Part shown: one piece after another, positions 24,676 to 32,856 of the stretch
How the letters are laid out: each line of letters starts with the position of its first letter
Position numbering within the stretch: position 1 is the first letter of the stretch
DNA from: Scatosoma sp048465415
GTDB lineage: Bacteria > Bacillota > Clostridia > Christensenellales > Borkfalkiaceae
DNA: 64,000 nt
Direction of reading: 5' to 3'
NCBI GenBank assembly: GCA_048465415.1
Contig: DBFWLO010000019.1
Span: 62,001-126,000 of the forward strand
Notes under the pieces: generated by a model
What the model was told of the DNA's origin: nothing
Databases searched by the model: none
What the model saw: the letters and a program-made list of their open reading frames with translations, nothing else
Translations under genes and position numbers: made by a program

Positions 24676-25278
24676 TTATCCGCCGGGCAGATAGCGACCG
24701 GCGTACAAAAGGCGCGCCTTCGCCGTACAGGCGCGGACAAATTCCCCTTTCGCCGCCGTGTAACCGTCGCGGTCGTGTTCGTATTTCGCGATGAGTCCGC
24801 GTTTCAGCTTCGTATATTCCGCCCGCGCTTGGGCGTGGTCGAGAAGATAGTCCCGAAAATACAGTTCGTCCCAGTCCCCCGGGGAGCGGAGATGCAGATG
24901 ATAAACTTTTTCCGCAAAGCCCGCCGACGTATAGCCTTTATTGAAAACGAGGCGCAGCGGCTCCCGCGCGGACGTCTTGTCCGGTACTTCGCCGGACATG
25001 AGAATCCATTCCGTGCGCAGCCGGGCGACCGCTTCTTCCGCCTGCGCCGACGGCGACCATTCGGCGAGAATATCTACGGTGGGCTTACTGAGCAATCCCG
25101 GCACCGCCGTACTGCCGATGTGGGAGATACGGAAAATATTTTCCTTGCCGAGCAGCGATTTTAGGCGCTCCCGCTCTCGCTCGTACCAGACGGGATAGTC
25201 GGGGTTATATTCTTTCAGTACGATGGGGAACAGCGTCCACAATTCCTCTATGCTCATTTCTTCCAGACGTTTTCCCAT
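24676..25278 (-). CDS. GrpB family (UPF0157) nucleotidyltransferase-like protein
   Basis: 200 residues. 'VLKEYNPDYPVWYERERERL' followed by 'FRISHIGSTAVPGLLSKPTVDILAEW' is the signature of the GrpB/UPF0157 family, whose fold is that of minimal nucleotidyltransferases. 'YHLHLRSPGDWDELYFRDYL' is the conserved C-terminal half. The biochemical role of the family is not firmly known. It has its own promoter (25317-25344) and is transcribed alone. The start at 25278 has a GGCGGGG site; a start at 25257 is possible. Confidence 0.88.
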   Translation of the reverse strand: MGKRLEEMSIEELWTLFPIVLKEYNPDYPVWYERERERLKSLLGKENIFRISHIGSTAVPGLLSKPTVDILAEWSPSAQAEEAVARLRTEWILMSGEVPDKTSAREPLRLVFNKGYTSAGFAEKVYHLHLRSPGDWDELYFRDYLLDHAQARAEYTKLKRGLIAKYEHDRDGYTAAKGEFVRACTAKARLLYAGRYLPGG

Positions 25279-25316
25279 GTTTCGCCCCGCCTTCGTTCTG
25301 TTCCGCCGTCTCTTTC

Positions 25317-25344
25317 ATTATACTCTTTTTTCCCGGTAAGTCAA
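25317..25344 (-). promoter_or_regulatory. Promoter of the GrpB-family gene
   Basis: Minus strand: TTGACT (25339-25344), 16-nt spacer, TATAAT (25317-25322), followed by GAAAG. Confidence 0.75.
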
Positions 25345-25400
25345 GCGAATGGAAGTTTCGCGGGCGCGGTTCGTTCTTCTTTCGCGTCCTGCCTACGGCA

Positions 25401-25438
25401 CAAAAAACGGCCTGCCCGAAAGGCAAGCCGTTTTTTTG
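25401..25438 (-). terminator. Terminator of tuf
   Basis: Stem ACGGCTTGCC / GGCAGGCCGT (minus strand, one wobble) around TTTCG, followed by TTTTTTG. T/A runs on both sides make it usable in either direction. It lies about 95 nt beyond the tuf stop. Confidence 0.85.
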
Positions 25439-25532
25439 TTTCGTATTATGCGTTCGATTGCTCGACAAACCGAGCCGGTCGTTTACAACCGAACTTTCCT
25501 CTTTTGCGAAAAATCCCGAAAAATAATTTGAA

Positions 25533-26753
25533 TTATTTAAGGATCTTAGCGATAACGCCGGAGCCGACCGTTCTGCCGCCTTCACGGATAGCGAAACGGA
25601 GACCTTCTTCCATCGCGACGGGTTTGATCACGACGACTTTCATGTTGATGTTATCGCCGGGCATAACCATTTCGACGCCTTCGGGAAGTTCGATCGTACC
25701 CGTAACGTCCGTCGTTCTGATGAAGAACTGAGGTCTGTAATGGTTGAAGAACGCCGTATGACGGCCGCCTTCGTCCTTGGTCAGAACGTAGACCTGCGCC
25801 TCGAATTCGGTGCCCGTTTTCACGGTGCCGGGCTTCGCGACGACCTGACCTTTCTCGATGTCCGTTCTGTTGATGCCGCGGAGAAGCGCGCCTACGTTGT
25901 CGCCGGCCATCGCTTCGTCGAGCTGCTTGTGGAACATTTCGAGACCGGTGATGACGGTGGGAACGGGTTTCTCGATGAGACCGATGATTTCAGCGGGCTC
26001 GCCCACTTTCGCGACGCCGCGCTCCACACGGCCCGTGGCAACGGTGCCGCGGCCGGAAATCGTGAACACGTCCTCGACGGGAAGAAGGAAAGGTTTCGCG
26101 TCTTCACGGGCGGGCGTGGGAATATAGGAATCCACCGCATTCATGAGTTCGAGAATGCACTGGCATTCGGGAGCGGCAAGAATCTCGTCCTTGGAAGCGC
26201 CGGAACTCGCCTTTTCGAGAGCTTTCAGCGCGGAACCGCGAATGACGGGAATGTCGTCGCCGGGGAAGCTGTAAGAAGAAAGCAGATCTCTCACGTCCAT
26301 TTCGACGAGGTCGAGAAGTTCTTCGTCGTCGACAAGGTCCACTTTGTTCATGAACACTACGATGTAGGGAACGCCTACCTGACGGGCAAGCAGAATGTGC
26401 TCGCGTGTCTGGGGCATGGGACCGTCCGTCGCAGCGACGACCAGAATGGCGCCGTCCATCTGCGCGGCACCCGTGATCATGTTCTTGACATAGTCGGCGT
26501 GGCCCGGGCAGTCGACGTGCGCATAGTGACGCTTGTCGGTCTGGTACTCGACGTGCGAGGTATTGATTGTAATACCGCGGGCCTTTTCTTCGGGCGCTTT
26601 GTCGATTTCGTCATATTTCATCGCCTGAGCGTCGCCCTTGCAAGCCATAACCATCGTGATAGCTGCGGTCAAAGTAGTCTTACCGTGGTCAACGTGGCCG
26701 ATCGTACCGATGTTAACGTGGGGTTTGCTTCTGTCGTATTTAGCTTTAGCCAT
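25533..26753 (-). CDS. tuf: Elongation factor Tu
   Basis: 406 residues. G1 'GHVDHGKTT', G2 'RGITINTSHVEY', G3 'DCPGHADY', G4 'NKVD' and G5 'GSALK' are intact, followed by the two beta-barrel domains. EF-Tu delivers aminoacyl-tRNA to the ribosome with GTP. A GGAGG site precedes the ATG. It has its own promoter and a structured leader, separate from the rpsL-rpsG-fusA transcript immediately upstream. Confidence 0.98.
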   Translation of the reverse strand: MAKAKYDRSKPHVNIGTIGHVDHGKTTLTAAITMVMACKGDAQAMKYDEIDKAPEEKARGITINTSHVEYQTDKRHYAHVDCPGHADYVKNMITGAAQMDGAILVVAATDGPMPQTREHILLARQVGVPYIVVFMNKVDLVDDEELLDLVEMDVRDLLSSYSFPGDDIPVIRGSALKALEKASSGASKDEILAAPECQCILELMNAVDSYIPTPAREDAKPFLLPVEDVFTISGRGTVATGRVERGVAKVGEPAEIIGLIEKPVPTVITGLEMFHKQLDEAMAGDNVGALLRGINRTDIEKGQVVAKPGTVKTGTEFEAQVYVLTKDEGGRHTAFFNHYRPQFFIRTTDVTGTIELPEGVEMVMPGDNINMKVVVIKPVAMEEGLRFAIREGGRTVGSGVIAKILK

Positions 26754-26787
26754 AATAAATCCTCCAATTTGTTTATAAAAAAAATTT

Positions 26788-26833
26788 AAAATGATAACTT
26801 ATCCGATACTTCGGACGCAGCTATCTATCATTT
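26788..26833 (-). promoter_or_regulatory. Terminator-like hairpin in the tuf leader
   Basis: On the minus strand AAAATGATA pairs with TATCATTTT, enclosing an inner TCCGA-AGTA-TCGGA hairpin, and a run of eight T follows within a few bases. This sits in the ~115-nt leader between the tuf promoter and start codon and could work as an attenuator. Confidence 0.5.
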
Positions 26834-26875
26834 TCGACTGACATAAGCCTTGTCCAATTACCTATGGACGTACCT

Positions 26876-26904
26876 ATTATATATTATATTTTCAAATTTA
26901 TCAA
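26876..26904 (-). promoter_or_regulatory. Promoter of tuf
   Basis: Minus strand: TTGATA (26899-26904), 17-nt AT-rich spacer, TATAAT (26876-26881). Confidence 0.75.
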
Positions 26905-27002
26905 ATCTTTTCAAGGTGTTTTTCGAAAAATTTTTAAATTTTCCTTCTCCGCCCCGCCGTTTCCGGCGGAGCGAAGCGAATCGATCGGATAAATGCGGGC
27001 GT

Positions 27003-29084
27003 TTACGCCTTCTTGCCGCGCGTCTCGATGATGTCTTTCGCGATGTTCTGGGGCACTTCGGAATAGTGATCGAACTGCATCGTGAACTGTCCGCGCCCCT
27101 GCGTTCTCGAACGAAGCTCCGTCGCGTAGCCGAACATCTCCGAAAGGGGTACTTCCGCGTCGATGATCTTGGCGCCGTTCCGATCGTCCGTGCCGAGGAT
27201 CGTGCCCCGGCGGCCGCTGACGTTGCCCATCAGATCGCCGAAGTAATCTTCGGGGGTGATGATCTGCACTTTCATGATCGGTTCGAGCAGCACCGGTCTC
27301 GCCTTCGTCATACCGTCTTTGAACGCGAGCGAGCCTGCGATCTTAAACGCCATTTCCGAAGAGTCGACTTCGTGATAGCTTCCGTCGTAAACGACAACTT
27401 TGAAGTCCACCATTTCGTAGCCGGCGAGGTAGCCGTTCTTCGCCGCTTCCTGAATTCCCTTGTCGATGGCGGGGATATATTCCTTGGGAATGGATCCGCC
27501 GACCGTCGCGTCCTCGAACGCGTAGCCCGCGCCCGGTTCCTGAGGGATCAGATGAATCTTGCAGTGACCGTACTGACCTTTACCGCCGGACTGACGCTTG
27601 TACATACCTTCGGCGTCCACGGCGGCGCGGAACGTTTCTCTGTAAGCGACCTGCGGGGCGCCGACGTTGGCTTCCACCTTGAACTCGCGAAGCAGTCTGT
27701 CGACGATGATGTCGAGGTGAAGTTCGCCCATGCCCGCGATGATCGTCTGTCCCGTCTCCTGATCCGTATACGTCTTGAAGGTGGGATCTTCCTCGGCGAG
27801 TTTGATGAGCGCCATCGTCATCTTTTCCTGGCCGGCCTTCGTCTTGGGCTCCAAAGAGAGCTGAATGACCGGTTCGGGGAAAGTCATCTTTTCGAGAATG
27901 ATCGGGTGCTTTTCGTCGCAGAGCGTGTCGCCCGTCGTCGTGTATTTGAGACCGACGATCGCGCAGATGTCCCCCGAATAGATCTCGGAAATATCCTTTC
28001 TTTCGTTGGCGTGCATCTGAACGAGACGGCCGACTCTCTCCTTCTTTTCCTTCGTGGAGTTATACACATAGGAACCGGCGGAAAGAACGCCCGAATAAGC
28101 GCGGAAGTACGCGAGGGAGCCGACGAACGGATCGGTCGCGATCTTGAAAGCGAGTCCCGCGAAAGGCTCGGTGTCCGAGGTCTTTCTGATCTCCTCTTCG
28201 CCCGTGTCCGGGTTGGAACCCTTGACGTGATCCACGTCGAGCGGGTTGGGCAGGAAATCGATGACGGCGTCGAGCAGGAACTGCACGCCCTTGTTCTTGT
28301 AGGAAGAACCGCAGAGCATGGGGATCGCTTCCATTTTTAAACAGCGGGTGCGAAGCCCCCGGATAATTTCTTCGGCGGACAGATCGCCCTCCTCGAAATA
28401 TTTTTCCATGAGCTCGTCGCTCGCGGAAGCCGCTTCCTCGACGAGTTTGCCTCGGTATTCCTCCGCCAAAGCCTGCATGTCTTCGGGAATCGGCTCCTTG
28501 CGGTAGTCCTTGCCGAGGTCGTCGTAATAGACTTCGGCTTCCATTTTAATGAGGTCGACGATGCCGCGGAAAGTGTCTTCCTTGCCGATGGGCAGTTCGA
28601 TGGGAACGGGATTCGCTCCCAGTCTCTCGCGGATCATCTTCTCCACGCGGAAGAAATCCGCGCCGTTGATATCCATTTTGTTGACGTAGGCGATACGGGG
28701 AACCTTATAGTTGTCCGCCTGACGCCAAACCGTCTCCGACTGAGGCTCCACGCCCCCCTTCGCGCAGAAGGTCGCCACGGCGCCGTCGAGGACGCGCAGC
28801 GAACGCTCCACTTCCACGGTGAAATCGACGTGGCCCGGCGTATCGATGATATTGAAACGATAGCCTTTCCAGACGCAGGTGGTCGCCGCGGACGTGATCG
28901 TGATGCCGCGCTCCTGTTCCTGTGCCATCCAGTCCATCGTCGCGGTACCCTCGTGCGTTTCCCCGATCTTGTGCGTCCTGCCGGTATAGAACAGGATACG
29001 CTCGGTCGTGGTCGTCTTGCCGGCGTCGATGTGCGCCATGATACCGAAGTTTCTGGTATGATTTAAATCGTATTCTCTGGGCAT
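27003..29084 (-). CDS. fusA: Elongation factor G
   Basis: 693 residues, full length. 'AHIDAGKTTTTERILFYTG' (G1), 'RGITITSAA' (G2), 'DTPGHVDFT' (G3), 'NKMD' (G4), then the domains II-V typical of EF-G, including 'YRETFRAAVDAEG' and 'GQYGHCKIHL'. It drives ribosome translocation and, with RRF, recycling. It starts 12 nt after the rpsG stop, at the end of an rpsL-rpsG-fusA transcript. Confidence 0.98.
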   Translation of the reverse strand: MPREYDLNHTRNFGIMAHIDAGKTTTTERILFYTGRTHKIGETHEGTATMDWMAQEQERGITITSAATTCVWKGYRFNIIDTPGHVDFTVEVERSLRVLDGAVATFCAKGGVEPQSETVWRQADNYKVPRIAYVNKMDINGADFFRVEKMIRERLGANPVPIELPIGKEDTFRGIVDLIKMEAEVYYDDLGKDYRKEPIPEDMQALAEEYRGKLVEEAASASDELMEKYFEEGDLSAEEIIRGLRTRCLKMEAIPMLCGSSYKNKGVQFLLDAVIDFLPNPLDVDHVKGSNPDTGEEEIRKTSDTEPFAGLAFKIATDPFVGSLAYFRAYSGVLSAGSYVYNSTKEKKERVGRLVQMHANERKDISEIYSGDICAIVGLKYTTTGDTLCDEKHPIILEKMTFPEPVIQLSLEPKTKAGQEKMTMALIKLAEEDPTFKTYTDQETGQTIIAGMGELHLDIIVDRLLREFKVEANVGAPQVAYRETFRAAVDAEGMYKRQSGGKGQYGHCKIHLIPQEPGAGYAFEDATVGGSIPKEYIPAIDKGIQEAAKNGYLAGYEMVDFKVVVYDGSYHEVDSSEMAFKIAGSLAFKDGMTKARPVLLEPIMKVQIITPEDYFGDLMGNVSGRRGTILGTDDRNGAKIIDAEVPLSEMFGYATELRSRTQGRGQFTMQFDHYSEVPQNIAKDIIETRGKKA

Positions 29085-29096
29085 AGATTACTCCTC

Positions 29097-29567
29097 TCAG
29101 AATCTGAAATGAGCGAACGCCTTATTCGCTTCCGCCATTCTGTGCGTGTCTTCTTTCTTCTTGACGGAACCGCCGGCGTTGTTGTAAGCGTCCATGAGCT
29201 CCGCCGCGAGCTTCCTGGACATCTCTCTCTCGCTTCTCTTTCTCGTGTTGATGACGAGCCAGCGGATCGCGAGCGTCTGACGTCTTTCCGGTCTGATTTC
29301 GATGGGAACCTGATAGTTCGCACCGCCGACGCGGCGTGCTTTGACTTCCACGACGGGCATGACGTTTTCCATCGCCTGCTTGAAGATCTCCATGGGATCC
29401 ATGTTCAATTTCTCCCCCATGATCTTAAATGCTTCGTAAACGATTGTCTGAGCGGTGCCTTTCTTGCCGTCGAGCATGAATTGGTTGATGAGCTTGGTCA
29501 CAACCTTGCTTTTGTACATAGGATCGGGCAGTACGTCTCTCTTAGGGACATTACCTCTTCTGGGCAT
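29097..29567 (-). CDS. rpsG: 30S ribosomal protein S7
   Basis: 156 residues, usual size. 'MPRRGNVPKRDVLPDPMY' at the start and 'RKRSEREMSRKLAAELMDA' later are characteristic. S7 nucleates assembly of the small-subunit head. The ribosome site AAAGGAGGAT precedes the ATG. It is separated from rpsL by an unusually long structured spacer. Confidence 0.97.
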   Translation of the reverse strand: MPRRGNVPKRDVLPDPMYKSKVVTKLINQFMLDGKKGTAQTIVYEAFKIMGEKLNMDPMEIFKQAMENVMPVVEVKARRVGGANYQVPIEIRPERRQTLAIRWLVINTRKRSEREMSRKLAAELMDAYNNAGGSVKKKEDTHRMAEANKAFAHFRF

Positions 29568-29824
29568 GTTTTTATCCTCCTTTAAATAATATTGATAAGG
29601 GATTTTACCCTTCAGTACGGCTATCGCGCATTCCCGCGTTCGCTCCCTGTATTCGGAGCCTTACGGCGAGCGGCGAACCTTCTGCGGCTTTTTCGTCGCA
29701 TACTGCCTACTTTTTTTCGGGGCTTTCGAGCTATATTCCGATTACAAGTAGGATTTTTCCGCGCCCGTATTAAAAGGGCGCATTTTCTTTTGCGGAGAGC
29801 TGTCGCTCTCCCGTCGCCTGAGAA
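29568..29824 (-). promoter_or_regulatory. Structured rpsL-rpsG intercistronic region
   Basis: This 257-nt spacer between rpsL and rpsG holds no gene. On the minus strand it has good hairpins, including GGAGAGC-GACA-GCTCTCC and GCGCCC-loop-GGGCGC. In E. coli the rpsL-rpsG spacer is the S7 translational control site; a similar role here is inference from position. Confidence 0.4.
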
Positions 29825-30196
29825 TTACTTAGGCCGTTTCGCGCCGTATTTGGAGCGGGCCTGTTTGCGTTTGGCTACGCCCGCGGTATCGAGGGCGCCG
29901 CGAATGATGTGATAACGCACGCCGGGCAGATCCTTGACACGGCCGCCTCTGATCAGAACGGAGCTGTGCTCCTGAAGGTTGTGACCTTCGCCGGGAATGT
30001 AGACCGTACCTTCCTGCTTGTTGGTAAGACGCACGCGGGCGATCTTTCTCAAAGCGGAGTTGGGCTTCTTGGGAGAAGTCGTGGTAACGGACAAACATAC
30101 GCCGCGCTTTTGAGGGCAGTTATCCAAAATAGGGCTCTTGGACTTGAACGTCTGTCTCTCTCTGCCTTTCTTGATGAGTTGGTTGATGGTAGGCAT
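29825..30196 (-). CDS. rpsL: 30S ribosomal protein S12
   Basis: 123 residues from the ATG at 30196, which follows a near-perfect AAGGAGGTCAACAA ribosome site; a longer upstream extension is leader RNA, not protein. 'PTINQLIKKGRE', 'TTSPKKPNSALRKIARV' and 'GRVKDLPGVRYHIIRG' are conserved. S12 guards decoding accuracy. First gene of the str-type operon. Confidence 0.97.
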   Translation of the reverse strand: MPTINQLIKKGRERQTFKSKSPILDNCPQKRGVCLSVTTTSPKKPNSALRKIARVRLTNKQEGTVYIPGEGHNLQEHSSVLIRGGRVKDLPGVRYHIIRGALDTAGVAKRKQARSKYGAKRPK

Positions 30197-30398
30197 TTGT
30201 TGACCTCCTTGTAAGAATTTTGGAATATATTTCTCGAAATTGCCCTTACGCAATTTAAAGAAAGCAATGATATTCGCGGACTTTATGCGTCCCGCGGGGC
30301 GACGCGTTTTTAAAAACGGGTTGTCCGCCGGGAGGTTTTGACCGCAAAAAACATGCAAAAAGGGCGAACTATCCCCTTTCCGCATTACAGCAATATTG

Positions 30399-30427
30399 AT
30401 TTTAACACGAAAAAACGGCTTTGTCAA
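30399..30427 (-). promoter_or_regulatory. Promoter of the rpsL-rpsG-fusA operon
   Basis: Minus strand: TTGACA (30422-30427), 17-nt spacer, TAAAAT (30399-30404). It gives a leader of nearly 200 nt before rpsL. The 384-nt gap 30197-30580 holds this leader and the divergent pgk promoter; I see no gene in it. Confidence 0.8.
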
Positions 30428-30510
30428 CTGTTTGAAGCGAAATTTTCGGAAACTTTTACCTGTTTGCGAAGATAATCGGGAAAACTTTTCGGGATTATTT
30501 TTCCAAAAGG

Positions 30511-30539
30511 TTGACAAACGGGCGAAAAACGGGTATTAT
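30511..30539 (+). promoter_or_regulatory. Promoter of pgk
   Basis: TTGACA (30511-30516), 17-nt spacer, TATTAT (30534-30539). Confidence 0.8.
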
Positions 30540-30580
30540 ATATCCGTATGAAAAATTAAAGCAAGGAGATTTCTTTATTT

Positions 30581-31900
30581 ATGAACAAGAAAACCGTAAA
30601 AGACGTAGACGTAAAGGGCAAAAAGGTCCTTGTCAGATGCGACTTCAACGTTCCGATGAAGGACGGCGTCATCACGGACGAAAACCGGATCGTCGGCGCG
30701 CTGCCCACCATTCAATACCTGATGGAGCAGGGCGCGAAAGTCGTGCTTTGTTCGCACATGGGCAAACCGCACAACGTTCTCGACGGGAAAGTCGAGCTGA
30801 ATAAGAAGGAAAAAGCCAAGATCGCGGCTCTGCCCGAAGCCGAGCAGACGGCGGCGACGGAAGAAGCGCTCGAAAAGGCGAAAAAGGACGTCAAAAAACT
30901 CTCGCTGGCGCCCGTGGCGAACCGGCTCAACGAACTGCTCGGCGGCAAAGTGACGTTCGCCTCCGACGTCGTGGGCGAGGACGCGAAAGAGAAGGTCGCC
31001 GCCTGCAAGGAAGGCGAATGCGTGCTGCTCGAAAATCTCCGCTTCCACAAGGGCGAAGAAAAGAAGGCGCCCGAGTTCATGAAAGCGCTCGCGAGCTACT
31101 GCGAGGTATACGTCAACGACGCGTTCGGGACCGCGCACCGTTCCCACGCCTCCACCGCGGGGATCGTGGAAGAGGGACTCGTGAAAACGGCGGTCTGCGG
31201 CTTCCTCATCGAAAAAGAACTCTCCGTGATGGCGGACACGCTGGAAAATCCCGAGCGGCCTTTCGTTGCGATCCTCGGCGGGGCCAAGGTGGCGGACAAG
31301 CTCAACGTCATTTCCAACCTGCTCGAAAAATGCGATACGCTCGTCATCGGCGGCGGTATGGCCTATACCTTTATCAAGGCGCAGGGGGGCGAGATCGGCA
31401 CTTCGCTCGTGGACGAGGAGAAGATCGGCTACTGCAAGGAAATGCTCGAAAAGGCGCAAAAGCTCGGCAAGCAGCTCGTGCTGCCCGTGGACACGGTGGC
31501 GGCGAAGGCCTTCCCCGAGCCCATCGACGCGCCCGTCGAAACGCTTATCGTCAAGGCGAACGCGATTCCCGCGGACATGATGGGACTCGACATCGGCCCC
31601 GAGACGAGAAAACTCTTCGCCTCCGTGGTCGCGGGCGCGAAATCGGTGATCTGGAACGGACCGATGGGCGTATTCGAGAACCCCGTGCTCGCGGAGGGCA
31701 CGAAAGCGGTGGCGCAGGCGCTCGCGGACGTGTACGGCAAGGCGACCACGATCATCGGCGGCGGCGACAGCGCGGCGGCGGTGCAGCAGCTCGGCTTCGC
31801 CGACAAGATGACGCACATTTCGACGGGCGGCGGCGCCTCCCTCGAACTGTTCGAGGGCAAAGTGCTTCCCGGCATCGCCTGCCTCAACGACAAGGATTGA
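30581..31900 (+). CDS. pgk: Phosphoglycerate kinase
   Basis: 439 residues, longer than the usual 390-415. 'KKVLVRCDFNVPMKDG' and 'DENRIVGALPTIQYL' at the start, 'ILGGAKVADKLNVI' in the middle and 'STGGGASLELFEGK' at the end are standard. It makes ATP from 1,3-bisphosphoglycerate in glycolysis. The extra length is a Lys/Glu/Ala-rich helical insertion at about residues 64-105, right after the 'SHMGKP' loop. First of a pgk-tpiA-gpmI cluster. The ribosome site AAGGAGATTTC precedes the ATG. Confidence 0.97.
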   Translation: MNKKTVKDVDVKGKKVLVRCDFNVPMKDGVITDENRIVGALPTIQYLMEQGAKVVLCSHMGKPHNVLDGKVELNKKEKAKIAALPEAEQTAATEEALEKAKKDVKKLSLAPVANRLNELLGGKVTFASDVVGEDAKEKVAACKEGECVLLENLRFHKGEEKKAPEFMKALASYCEVYVNDAFGTAHRSHASTAGIVEEGLVKTAVCGFLIEKELSVMADTLENPERPFVAILGGAKVADKLNVISNLLEKCDTLVIGGGMAYTFIKAQGGEIGTSLVDEEKIGYCKEMLEKAQKLGKQLVLPVDTVAAKAFPEPIDAPVETLIVKANAIPADMMGLDIGPETRKLFASVVAGAKSVIWNGPMGVFENPVLAEGTKAVAQALADVYGKATTIIGGGDSAAAVQQLGFADKMTHISTGGGASLELFEGKVLPGIACLNDKD

Positions 31901-31973
31901 GCCGGATCCGATTTTACGCGGGGGCGGACGCACGTTCGCCCTCCCATTCTGTTTTCAAGGAGATGAAAGTATT

Positions 31974-32720
31974 ATGAGAAAACCCATTATCGCAGGCAAC
32001 TGGAAAATGAACAACACCGCTTCCGAAGGCGTAAAACTCGTCGAAGAGATCGCCCCCCTCGTCAAAGGCGCGAACTGCGACGTCGTCGTCTGCGTGCCCG
32101 CCATCGACATTCCCGCCGTCGGCAAAGCGCTCGAAGGCACGAATATCAGACTGGGCGCGGAAAACGTCCACTACGCGGAAAAAGGCGCCTTCACGGGCGA
32201 AATCTCCGCGGCCATGCTCAAAGAATACAACGTCGAATACGTCATTATCGGACACAGCGAACGCCGGCAGTATTTCGGAGAGACGGACGAGACGGTAAAC
32301 AAGAGAACGCTCGCCGCGATCGCCGCCGGGATCACCCCCATCGTCTGCGTCGGCGAATCCCTCGAAGAGAGAGAGTCGGGAAAGACGGAAGAAGTGCTCT
32401 ATACGCAGATCCGCGAAGGACTCAAAGACATCGAGGACATTGCGAAAATCGTCGTCGCCTACGAGCCCGTCTGGGCGATCGGCACCGGCAGGACGGCCAC
32501 TGCCGAACAGGCGAACGAGACGATCGGCTTTATCCGCAAAACGATCGGGGAACTGTTCTGCCCCAAGTGCGCCGAAGCGCTCCGCATTCAATACGGCGGC
32601 AGCATGAACGCCAAGAACTGCAAAGAGCTCATGGCCATGCCCGAGATCGACGGCGGACTCATCGGCGGCGCCTCTTTGAAAGCGCCCGATTTCGCGGCCA
32701 TCGTCAATTACGACAAATAA
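31974..32720 (+). CDS. tpiA: Triosephosphate isomerase
   Basis: 248 residues. 'GNWKMNNT' (active Lys), 'IIGHSERRQYFGE' (active His), 'VVAYEPVWAIGTGRTAT' (active Glu and loop 6) and 'IQYGGSM' are intact. It interconverts dihydroxyacetone phosphate and glyceraldehyde-3-phosphate. It lies 73 nt after pgk with its own AAGGAGATG site. Confidence 0.98.
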   Translation: MRKPIIAGNWKMNNTASEGVKLVEEIAPLVKGANCDVVVCVPAIDIPAVGKALEGTNIRLGAENVHYAEKGAFTGEISAAMLKEYNVEYVIIGHSERRQYFGETDETVNKRTLAAIAAGITPIVCVGESLEERESGKTEEVLYTQIREGLKDIEDIAKIVVAYEPVWAIGTGRTATAEQANETIGFIRKTIGELFCPKCAEALRIQYGGSMNAKNCKELMAMPEIDGGLIGGASLKAPDFAAIVNYDK

Positions 32721-32856
32721 TTTCCGTTAAAACAAATCCGTCCCGCGAAAGCGTCCGTTCTTTCGGGGGACTTGTCTCAAAGGGGGCGGTTTCGTTGGAA
32801 AATTGTGTTTCAGCGCAACCCTGCCCCCCTTTATTTTCAAAAAAGGAGAATCGAAC

